From Psychrosphaera sp. B3R10 (lineage in GTDB: Bacteria; Pseudomonadota; Gammaproteobacteria; Enterobacterales; Alteromonadaceae), in assembly GCF_018861025.1 (NCBI RefSeq), contig NZ_JAHKQH010000040.1, positions 62,001-126,000 of the forward strand: a DNA stretch of 64,000 nucleotides, read 5' to 3'. Position 1 is the stretch's first letter, and each line of letters opens with the position of its first letter. A program made the translations under genes and the position numbers. Below are positions 18,821-26,837 of the stretch, in pieces. The notes below the pieces were generated by a model, which saw only the letters and a program-made list of their open reading frames with translations, had not been told where the DNA came from and searched no databases.

Positions 18821-18907
18821 AATTAAAGGGACAGAACCACTTTCAAAAACCAGAGGTTGGGCAACTCTAGCGAGAACGAAATAAAGGTGGTTCTGACCCG
18901 TTAAATT
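18821..18907. repeat. REP/MITE-like palindromic element at the 3' end of hemN
   Basis: The left arm (18821-18843) and the right arm (18883-18907) are inverted copies that differ at about four positions; both carry the GGGaCAGAACCAC / GTGGTTCTGACCC core. An inner short hairpin (AGAG-GTT-GGGC-AAC-TCT, about 18852-18867) lies between them. GGGTCAGAaCCAC-type ends are familiar from REP elements moved by REP-associated tyrosine transposases. The hemN stop codon (18901-18903) is inside the right arm. No transposase is in the window. Confidence 0.7.
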
Positions 18908-20295
18908 ATGCGGGAAAAACGTTGTTGATTGAGTTGAGCCGCCATGTACTTATCGAACGTCATACAGATTGTACGTACAAATAACTTTCCGCTTTGAGTA
19001 ACTCGAATGTGGTTTTCTTCTAGCTGAAGCATATGGTCTTTTATCATAGGATCGAGTGCATTTAATTCGTTTTCAAAGTAGGTTTTAAAATCAATTTGCC
19101 ATCGTTTTTCGATATCTGAAATATTAACCAAAAAATTACACATTAACGTTTTAATCACATCGCCTCGAATTTGGTCATCTCGACTTAGCCACAACCCTTT
19201 TTCAACGGCATTTTTGTATGTATCAATAGAGGCATAATAGTCTGTTAACGACTTATAATTCTGGCTAAAACTATTCCCTATTGAACTTATCGAGGACACT
19301 CCAAGCCCTAGTAAGTCACTGCTGCCTAACGTGGTATATCCCTGAAAATTTCGATGCAATTGCCCAGATTGTTGCGCCTGTGCTAAATCGTCATTTGGTT
19401 TGGCAAAATGATCCATACCTATTGCGATATATCCTTTTTCGACAAACACATCCAATGCTCGCAACATTAATGACATTTTAACGTCTGGCGTTGGTAACCA
19501 TTCATCTTTGATCTTTCGTTGAGCGGCGAAACGAGACGGCATATGAGCATAACTAAACAGTGAGATTCGGTCAGGATCACAGTCTAAAATATCATTTAAT
19601 GTTTTCTCAAATAACACAGGCGATTGATGCGGCAACCCATATATCACGTCTAGATTAATTGAACAAAAACCAAGATCTCTTGCGCGACGCAGTAAACTTT
19701 TAATAAATGTTAAATCCTGCACCCGATTAATGGCTTCTTGTACTTGCAGATTGGTATCTTGAACACCAAAACTCAAACGAGTAAATCCAAGGGAATACAA
19801 ATGGTCTAAATAATCCAATTCGATTTCTCGCGGATCGATTTCAATGCTCATTTCCCACTTTTGGTCGAACTCAAATTGTGTATTGAGAAGTGCGATAATC
19901 CGTGAAAATTGCGCTTTTGATAAAAAACTGGGAGTTCCGCCTCCGAAATGAATTTGCACGACTTTGTGATCTTGAAATAAACTTGCCCGGCTTTCGATTT
20001 CTTTGGCTAAATAATCTAGGTATATATCTGCCTTATGTTTATGACGAGTCACTACTTTATTGCAACCACAGTAATAACAAAGCTTATGGCAAAATGGAAT
20101 GTGGATATAAATCGATAAGTTGTCGGTTTCGCTCTGTGCCACAGCTTGACAAAAATTTTTGTTAGAGAAGTCGTACTGAAACTCAAGTGCTGTTGGGTAA
20201 GAGGTATAGCGTGGGCCATTCATATTGTATTTGTTCATCAATGGTAGATGAGATGTCGACACGTTTTGCACTCTAAGTTCCCAATTGTTTTTCAC
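18901..20295 (-). CDS. hemN: Oxygen-independent coproporphyrinogen III oxidase
   Basis: This radical-SAM enzyme decarboxylates coproporphyrinogen III to protoporphyrinogen IX without oxygen. The cluster and extra Cys are C69, C73, C76 and C78 (FCHKLCYYCGC), after the family-typical GPRYTSYPTALEF. FGGGTPSFL and GVQDTNLQVQEAINR are further HemN motifs. The frame opens at a GTG (20295) with no ribosome site; a GTG at 20262 would align better with E. coli HemN and leave a leader after the FNR-like box. The last codons and the stop are supplied by the REP-like element, so the extreme C-terminus may be altered. Confidence 0.95.
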   Translation of the reverse strand: MKNNWELRVQNVSTSHLPLMNKYNMNGPRYTSYPTALEFQYDFSNKNFCQAVAQSETDNLSIYIHIPFCHKLCYYCGCNKVVTRHKHKADIYLDYLAKEIESRASLFQDHKVVQIHFGGGTPSFLSKAQFSRIIALLNTQFEFDQKWEMSIEIDPREIELDYLDHLYSLGFTRLSFGVQDTNLQVQEAINRVQDLTFIKSLLRRARDLGFCSINLDVIYGLPHQSPVLFEKTLNDILDCDPDRISLFSYAHMPSRFAAQRKIKDEWLPTPDVKMSLMLRALDVFVEKGYIAIGMDHFAKPNDDLAQAQQSGQLHRNFQGYTTLGSSDLLGLGVSSISSIGNSFSQNYKSLTDYYASIDTYKNAVEKGLWLSRDDQIRGDVIKTLMCNFLVNISDIEKRWQIDFKTYFENELNALDPMIKDHMLQLEENHIRVTQSGKLFVRTICMTFDKYMAAQLNQQRFSRII

Positions 20296-20333
20296 GATTG
20301 GCGCTACTTTAAAACAATAATAAATTGTCTGTG

Positions 20334-20347
20334 TTGATCAAGCTCAA
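20334..20347 (-). promoter_or_regulatory. FNR/ANR-type box upstream of hemN
   Basis: TTGATCAAGCTCAA matches the FNR consensus TTGAT-N4-ATCAA at nine of ten positions. It is centred 45 bases upstream of the first possible hemN codon. Anaerobic control of hemN by FNR-type regulators is well established in related bacteria. Confidence 0.65.
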
Positions 20348-20491
20348 CAAAATAACCGTTATTACTATTTGTGCTTAGCGCTTAAGCGACTTAACTTATT
20401 AGATTAATATCGAACTTAGAAGGGTATTGAAGTCTACGTTTGGGCTTAAAAAGTAACGTATTTATCAATAATACATAAAGGGCAAAATAGA

Positions 20492-21202
20492 ATGGTTATC
20501 AGCGACACACAAACTCTAGTTAATAGGTTAGCCGAATTAGCTTCTCCAGAAATAGCCAATACGTCTCAACGATTTTTTAAAACGCAAAAGGGGCAATATG
20601 GAGAGGGCGATCATTTTTATGGGATCCGAACCGCAACATTACGTGCCGTCGCCAAACAATGTAAATCTATGACCATTCCAAAGGTATTTGAATTACTTAA
20701 TCATGAATATCACGAAACCCGAATGGTTGCGGTGTTTATATTAGTCGAACGTTATCAAAAATCTAAAATCGACACAGATAAACAAACCATCGCAGATCTA
20801 TATATTCAACATTCTCAGAAAGTGAATAACTGGGATTTGGTCGATAGTTCAGCCTATAAGATTTTAGGCCCTCAGCTCCATGGCAAAGACACCGCAGTAC
20901 TGTATGAATTAGCTCAATCCTGTAACCTTTGGCAGCGTCGAATTGCCATAATCACGACGTTGTATTTTATCAAACAAGACGACTACGCAGACACTCTGGC
21001 GCTTGCAGAAATATTGTTACATGACAAAGAAGACTTAATGCATAAAGCTGTGGGGTGGATGTTGCGAGAAATCGGGAATCGCAATAAATCGCTCGAAGTG
21101 GCATTTTTAGATAAATACCACAAGACCATGCCACGCACGATGCTCCGTTATGCCATTGAGAAATTTACGCCGCAGGAACGACAACATTACATGAAAAAGT
21201 AA
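20492..21202 (+). CDS. AlkD-family DNA alkylation repair protein
   Basis: The 236-residue protein is built of HEAT-like helical repeats of the AlkD family. The W114 and D118 pair in NNWDLVDSSA has the same spacing as the Trp and catalytic Asp of Bacillus AlkD, and the GWMLREIGNR motif near the C-terminus is typical. AlkD excises 3-methyl- and 7-methylpurines from DNA without flipping the base. Note the FYGIRTATLR motif near the N-terminus. It is divergent from hemN and convergent with the NRAMP-like gene. Confidence 0.9.
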   Translation: MVISDTQTLVNRLAELASPEIANTSQRFFKTQKGQYGEGDHFYGIRTATLRAVAKQCKSMTIPKVFELLNHEYHETRMVAVFILVERYQKSKIDTDKQTIADLYIQHSQKVNNWDLVDSSAYKILGPQLHGKDTAVLYELAQSCNLWQRRIAIITTLYFIKQDDYADTLALAEILLHDKEDLMHKAVGWMLREIGNRNKSLEVAFLDKYHKTMPRTMLRYAIEKFTPQERQHYMKK

Positions 21203-21260
21203 CCCGCCATAGCTTGCCATTGAGCTTAAAACTGGGTTACAAGCGTCTTAACAGATGCAC

Positions 21261-22454
21261 TTAGCCAAATAACGATTTTGCTGAAAGCATCAGTGACACC
21301 AGTAATACCAAGCCACCCAAGATATTTTGACGTCGATTATTTTTATAAATACCAAGTAATTGACTATTCATGATCCATAGTAAAAACAACACAATCAAAG
21401 GCAACATGACGCCATTGGCAATTTGAGCAAACACAATTATAGATACCGGCTTAAAACCCAAACTCGCGGGAATAATGCCAATAATAAGTATGGTTGCCCA
21501 GACCAACTTAAATCGCTTGTCTGAAATATCAAACGCTTTACCTGTTAACCCTGTTAATGCAAATGCAGCAGCAAGAGGAGCGGTTACCGCAGAACTGACT
21601 CCGGCACAAAATAAACCAGTTGATAACAACCATTTTGCACTACTACCAAAAACCGGTTCTAAGGCTGGAGCGATATCCGCCGCGGATTGAATATTGATTT
21701 GATGTCCAAAAAATGCCGTGGCTGCGGTGGAAACAATGGCGATACTTAACACGCCGCCAATAGGTATCGAAAAATAAAGATCACGATTGGCTAATTTAAT
21801 GTCATCGGGGTTATGCCATTTTTTAGCAACACTCGCGGTATGTAAAAATAAATTGTACGGCACAACGGTTGTCCCGATAAGTGCAATTACGGTTAACATC
21901 GCGCCACTAGGCACTTGCCAGGTCGTTAGTCCAGACCACAGTTGACCAATGTCGACACCGACTAAAACCGCTGTTACCACAAACGCCGTGCTCATCACTA
22001 AAACAAGAGCAATAAGTGCTGACTCAATTAATCGATAGCTGCCTGTAATTAACAGGCCGAAGGCAACTATGCCAATAACCCAAGGCCATAAAGAAACGTC
22101 TGTTCCGAGCTTACCAAATAACCCTTCTAGCCCTAAACTGGCCCCAGCAATATTACCACCTTGATACGCGCCATTGCCAATAACAACTGCGCTTAAAATG
22201 AGACCACTGGCCGCCCACTTAAAGTACTTGTTTGGCATTGTTGCCACAATGTTCTCGGCCAATCCTCGTTGGGAGATAATGCCTAACCTTGCCGTCATGC
22301 CCTGTAAAATGATGGTGGCAATGACTGAAAATAATAGCGCCCAAACAAGGGCGTAACCATAATTGGCCCCCGCGAGTGTTGCGGTAATGACCGTGCCTGG
22401 CCCTATAAATGCCGCGGTCACTAAAAATGCCGGACCGATATTAAACTTTCTCAT
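21261..22454 (-). CDS. NRAMP-like divalent cation transporter with altered metal site
   Basis: The 397-residue protein has about 11 helices in the NRAMP pattern. The two unwound-helix motifs that bind metal in classic NRAMP/MntH are changed: helix 1 reads G18-P-G-T21 instead of DPGN, and helix 6 reads V198-P-Y-N instead of MPH. Classical Mn2+/Fe2+ ligands Asp, Asn and Met are therefore missing. Relatives with such changes have been shown to carry Mg2+ in other bacteria, and some may act on other solutes, so the substrate here should not be assumed to be Mn or Fe. It stands alone. Confidence 0.8.
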   Translation of the reverse strand: MRKFNIGPAFLVTAAFIGPGTVITATLAGANYGYALVWALLFSVIATIILQGMTARLGIISQRGLAENIVATMPNKYFKWAASGLILSAVVIGNGAYQGGNIAGASLGLEGLFGKLGTDVSLWPWVIGIVAFGLLITGSYRLIESALIALVLVMSTAFVVTAVLVGVDIGQLWSGLTTWQVPSGAMLTVIALIGTTVVPYNLFLHTASVAKKWHNPDDIKLANRDLYFSIPIGGVLSIAIVSTAATAFFGHQINIQSAADIAPALEPVFGSSAKWLLSTGLFCAGVSSAVTAPLAAAFALTGLTGKAFDISDKRFKLVWATILIIGIIPASLGFKPVSIIVFAQIANGVMLPLIVLFLLWIMNSQLLGIYKNNRRQNILGGLVLLVSLMLSAKSLFG

Positions 22455-22485
22455 GTCATCACCATTTTGTTTAGCGCTGCGTTAG

Positions 22486-24429
22486 TTATATATGTTTTTC
22501 CACAAATGTTTCAATTGCTTTTATCGCTTTCATTCTATTTTCTGCTTTGCTCAAATGATGATTACCGCCCTTCAACTCAATTAAAGTGACATCTTTATCT
22601 TCATCTTCCAATTCATCTGCCATCTCTCTCGATTGCTCTACAGGGACCACTTCATCAAATTGGCCATGGATAAGTAAAATTGGCGCTTTAACATTTTTGA
22701 CATGATTAATTGGCGATATTTGGTCTAAATGATCATCATCAAATTTGCCATTGGCAATCGCTTTTTCCCAATAGGAGATAACCCAATGATCTGACCCATA
22801 ATCACGACGTTCCGATTCCATCATTTCTGAAATATCTGAAACGCCATTAATTGAAACCACACACTTGTATAAATCTGGCGTGAATGTGGCACCGGCTAAA
22901 GCGGCATAACCGCCATAGCTAGAACCGACAATGCAAACTCGTTCATCATCAACAAGCCCTTCTTTGGCCAGAGTTGTGACTGAGTCCGTGAGATCATCTT
23001 GCATTTTTCGACCCCATTCACCGTTGCCAGCTCGAATAAAATTTAATCCAAAACCTGTGCTACCTCTAAATTGCGGTTGCACAACCAAATAACCTTTTGA
23101 CGCAAAAAATTGAGCAAAATAATTAAACCCTTTTGTATCGTGGGATTTAGGTCCACCGTGGGGCATTATTATGGTCGGTAAATTAGTCGGTTCTTTGCCA
23201 TTAGGCATAGTGAGCAACGTCGGAATGGTAATTCCATCTCTGGCTTTAAATTCGGTTTCTACTACAGCATGCACAGCCTCCGGAGGGATCTTGGGACGAC
23301 GTTGAGCCAACATTGAGATTTCTCCTTTTGAATAAAGGATATAATCGCCCGAACTAAGTTCACCATCCATATAAAATACAATATTGTCCCAGCTTGGGGT
23401 GTAATCTCTAATGGAAAACCAGTTGTTAGGCAATGCCTTATTTATGCCTTTTATTCGAGCATTTAATTTAGGATCAAAAAATTCGTAAGCTGGCGTCATA
23501 CCGGAGTATGATACGCCATATACGGTGCGAGTAAGATCCGTTAGCAATCCACTTACATCCATTTTGTCATGGATAAATATAGGTTCTGAAATTGCACCGT
23601 CTTTTAAAGACATAGTGTAATAAGCACGACGGCCATCTGAGTTATACGTTCTAAAAACTAAGCTCTTTTTATCCGGTGTTAGACCATTAAAACCTTTGGT
23701 TCTTATGTCAGTCACTTCGCGATAAATTTCGACCCAATCATCATCGTGACGGGCTTCTATGCGGTGCAGGTCAGACTTATTGTTATATCGTTCACGTGCG
23801 AGTACCTCGCCATCGTTTCCGACAAAAAAATCTACAGTATCCCCTGATCCTTTTTGGTGGATTCGAGGTTTACGACGCTTTTCCAAACTAACACGATACA
23901 AATTATATGAACCTGGATTTTCATAAGCTGGCATAAAAGCGTATTTTTTATCTTTGGATATACCTAAGATTCGGCCCAAGCGCGTTTGGCCTTTATATAT
24001 CCCGTAATCTTGCTCTAATAATGCGTGGATTTTGCCAGTTTCAATATTAAACGCATAAGCCCAACTTGAGTCATGTCGGCCTCGATAGCCGCCAATTCGT
24101 ACATTTTTAGTCGCCACAAAAATGACAATATTTTCACTAACAAAATATATATTATTCGGGTTGATATTTTCGATCGACGCCGCTTGAAGTAACTTGCCTT
24201 CAACCATGTCAACGGCCACAAGTAAATCGCGATCTTTTGATGTTGTGCGATACGCCATGCGATTAGCGCTCGGCGATATAGCGATTAGGCTTTTTTCAGG
24301 CAGCTCACCATACACTTCTGATGGCACAGACACCGATTGGGGGTAAGCAGAAAATGCTGACAATAATAAACTTGCTATAGCAAACCCACTGAATTTTATT
24401 GCTTTTAATCTCTTTCGAATTGACATCAT
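22486..24429 (-). CDS. Secreted S9-family peptidase (acylaminoacyl-peptidase/DPP-like)
   Basis: The 647-residue protein has a signal peptide (cleavage near AYPQS), a long beta-propeller region (about 30-370) and a C-terminal alpha/beta hydrolase. The catalytic triad is visible: Ser in GSSYGGYAAL, Asp in GQFDEVVPVEQS, and His in KGGNHHLS. Family members cleave short peptides or N-terminal dipeptides. It begins with MMSIRKR, so either Met may be the start. It is on the same strand as tmcA and uvrD but separated by 126 bases. Confidence 0.9.
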   Translation of the reverse strand: MMSIRKRLKAIKFSGFAIASLLLSAFSAYPQSVSVPSEVYGELPEKSLIAISPSANRMAYRTTSKDRDLLVAVDMVEGKLLQAASIENINPNNIYFVSENIVIFVATKNVRIGGYRGRHDSSWAYAFNIETGKIHALLEQDYGIYKGQTRLGRILGISKDKKYAFMPAYENPGSYNLYRVSLEKRRKPRIHQKGSGDTVDFFVGNDGEVLARERYNNKSDLHRIEARHDDDWVEIYREVTDIRTKGFNGLTPDKKSLVFRTYNSDGRRAYYTMSLKDGAISEPIFIHDKMDVSGLLTDLTRTVYGVSYSGMTPAYEFFDPKLNARIKGINKALPNNWFSIRDYTPSWDNIVFYMDGELSSGDYILYSKGEISMLAQRRPKIPPEAVHAVVETEFKARDGITIPTLLTMPNGKEPTNLPTIIMPHGGPKSHDTKGFNYFAQFFASKGYLVVQPQFRGSTGFGLNFIRAGNGEWGRKMQDDLTDSVTTLAKEGLVDDERVCIVGSSYGGYAALAGATFTPDLYKCVVSINGVSDISEMMESERRDYGSDHWVISYWEKAIANGKFDDDHLDQISPINHVKNVKAPILLIHGQFDEVVPVEQSREMADELEDEDKDVTLIELKGGNHHLSKAENRMKAIKAIETFVEKHI

Positions 24430-24555
24430 TAGTCCTTTAAATACTATTTTCGCGTCTCAACTGTATAGAAAATTAACTTATAAATAAATTAAACTAATCA
24501 AAATACCTAATACATACGTATCAATAAGTTGCTAGGTGCTTTCTCATTATGTTTG

Positions 24556-26832
24556 CTACATTAAATTCATTCGATATTGTACTGCCTGTCGGACTGCGCT
24601 TTGCCATTGTTTGTCAGACGATAAACCAAACTGAGATTGCAACTCTGCTCGGCTGAGTCCGTCATTAAACCAGGCAGAAAGTAGGTCATTTGCTTTTGAC
24701 TGTTTCGTCAGGCGATACAACGCCAATAGGCAGTTATCTGGTAATCGAAAATGCTGGGTCAGGTAGGTTAAATCCACCATGTCCTGATTTGTCAACGTAT
24801 GGGGGATTTCTGGGCACTTATTTGACTGCGTAATATCGAGTTCAAATAATGCCGTAAACCAAGATTCGGTTAACCATTTTTTTCGTTCATCTATAAATTT
24901 TAACTCTGTCGTTAATGATGCAACAAAACGTTGATTGACTGTGTTGTAAAACGCACTTGATGCCGAAGTTAGACATTTCCACATCATTAACGATAGCTCA
25001 CCCGTTGAGGCTTCGGGCTTTAATCCTAACCTCGCCGCAACAAATCGATTATTTTTCCAAAAACGCAATAAACTCTCTGTTAACCCAAAACTGGTACACA
25101 AAAAATCTACGCCTGTTGCTATCGAATATGCTTCGATTGTAGAGACTAATTTACTGCCAATGCCAAAGCTCTGCAGTTTAGGGTGCACAGCAATACGCAC
25201 AATTCGGCTGTAGTGGTAATTACCGGCGTGTTTAAACCCTCCGTGATTAAGTAAGGATTGAGGGAATAAATGGCCTCTTGGCCGACGTCGACCCTGACAG
25301 ATCTGCTCAGCAAGCTGCCCTTCAATTTCACCTTCTTTAGCCACGAGTGCCGCAGCAACGACAACGCCTTGGTCCTCGGCAAGCCAAACGGTCGTATTTG
25401 GACTGTCCAACAGTAGCCTTAAGTCGTTAGGTGATGTTCGATAATGGGCATGCACTAACAGCGCAAATATCTGATCAGTTAACGTTATATTGTTAGCGAG
25501 TTCTGCTTGTTCAACAGGATAAATATTGAGTTGGGTTAGGGCATTAGCCTCAGATCCAGTTGTCGCCGGTACATGTGGCGTTAATCGAGTATGTATCGCC
25601 GTAATATCCGCTAACTCAACGTCTAATGCCAACAGGCGGTTTACAATCGGCTCTAAGTTGTCATGTGCTGACCATCGTATTGGCTGACTGAGTTCAATGT
25701 ATTCGACAGTCTCAAAATAGGTGTGCAGCGCTGGCTTAAGTTTATATTCAAACCCGCGCCCTGTGCCTTCATAACCATGTTGGGTAGAAGCCAAAATACA
25801 ACAGCTGTAATGATTAAAAACAGGCGACAGCATTTGAATTGGAATGGCGGCAGCTTCATCTATCAAAACATAATTTGCGTCAGGTAATAACAAGGCGAGT
25901 TGATCAGGTGCAACAAACATCACTTGCCATTCATAAGGAGACTGACGGTTCGAATAAATCGAATTTCCTGAGCGCTCAACTGCTGACTGGCTTGCGCAAG
26001 CTAAGTGATAAAAGTGCGACATTAATCCCGATACAGAATCAACAAGTGGACACGTTATAACAATTGTTAAGTCCGTTTTACGCGTTGAACAAGTGCTTAA
26101 CTTTGCTTCAATTAACTGCCAAGCGGCAATCGCCAAACTTGTGGACTTACCCCTGCCTCGGTCGGCAGTTAATACCATCGCCCGTTTTTGATTTTGGTTT
26201 GCTAACGCTAATATCGATGTAACAGCGTTGGTTTGATCGGTAGTAATACAACCAAAATCTAAACCTTGTTTTACGTTTATATCGGTTTTTACATCAATGC
26301 TTTGAAGCCGTACTGGCGCCAGTTGGTCGACTATAGAATGCTCAGATTGAAAGATCTTAATTACCGAAGGTGCGGCAGTCAAAAGGGTAATCAACCGCTG
26401 GATAAAATGATGTTCGATTTGGTCAAATTTAAACGGTTCAACACAAACTCGGTTCAATTCGGGATCTGCAAACATAGGCCAGTGTTCAATACTTGGCGTC
26501 ACCAGAATAACCAAACCACCTCGTCGTACTGTGCCCGCCAATGCCCCAAAAGCATCGGGATTAAACCCAGCAAAGGCATCAAACATTATGATGTCCGATT
26601 CTTGGCCTAATTGCTTTTTATACTGCTTAGTTCGAATATCGTGAACTTGGTGGAAGGTACTTTGGTTATTTTCACGCGAACCAAAACGCACAATATCAAG
26701 GGGTTTGTCGCTATCAATTGCATTGAATTCACGAGATAACCAATTTAAAGTCCAATCCGCCTCGCCTGCGAGCCAAAGTAACCCACGCTGCTGACTGAGC
26801 CGCAATTGCGATAGGATACCTGGCAAGTACAT
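24556..26832 (-). CDS. tmcA: tRNA(Met) cytidine acetyltransferase TmcA
   Basis: The 758-residue protein has the full TmcA set: N-terminal domain, an RNA-helicase-like ATPase with Walker A ADRGRGKST (223-231) and Walker B YVLIDEAAAIP, and a GNAT acetyltransferase domain with IRIAVHPKLQSFGIGSKL, followed by a tail domain. It makes N4-acetylcytidine at the wobble position of elongator tRNA-Met. The protein is longer than E. coli TmcA (671), mostly through a longer middle part. Six bases separate it from the end of uvrD. Confidence 0.95.
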   Translation of the reverse strand: MYLPGILSQLRLSQQRGLLWLAGEADWTLNWLSREFNAIDSDKPLDIVRFGSRENNQSTFHQVHDIRTKQYKKQLGQESDIIMFDAFAGFNPDAFGALAGTVRRGGLVILVTPSIEHWPMFADPELNRVCVEPFKFDQIEHHFIQRLITLLTAAPSVIKIFQSEHSIVDQLAPVRLQSIDVKTDINVKQGLDFGCITTDQTNAVTSILALANQNQKRAMVLTADRGRGKSTSLAIAAWQLIEAKLSTCSTRKTDLTIVITCPLVDSVSGLMSHFYHLACASQSAVERSGNSIYSNRQSPYEWQVMFVAPDQLALLLPDANYVLIDEAAAIPIQMLSPVFNHYSCCILASTQHGYEGTGRGFEYKLKPALHTYFETVEYIELSQPIRWSAHDNLEPIVNRLLALDVELADITAIHTRLTPHVPATTGSEANALTQLNIYPVEQAELANNITLTDQIFALLVHAHYRTSPNDLRLLLDSPNTTVWLAEDQGVVVAAALVAKEGEIEGQLAEQICQGRRRPRGHLFPQSLLNHGGFKHAGNYHYSRIVRIAVHPKLQSFGIGSKLVSTIEAYSIATGVDFLCTSFGLTESLLRFWKNNRFVAARLGLKPEASTGELSLMMWKCLTSASSAFYNTVNQRFVASLTTELKFIDERKKWLTESWFTALFELDITQSNKCPEIPHTLTNQDMVDLTYLTQHFRLPDNCLLALYRLTKQSKANDLLSAWFNDGLSRAELQSQFGLSSDKQWQSAVRQAVQYRMNLM

Positions 26833-26837
26833 CGAGG

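Noticed and set aside
21261-22454. Naming the NRAMP-like gene mntH
   Set aside because: The DPGN and MPH metal motifs are changed, so the Mn2+ label is not supported.
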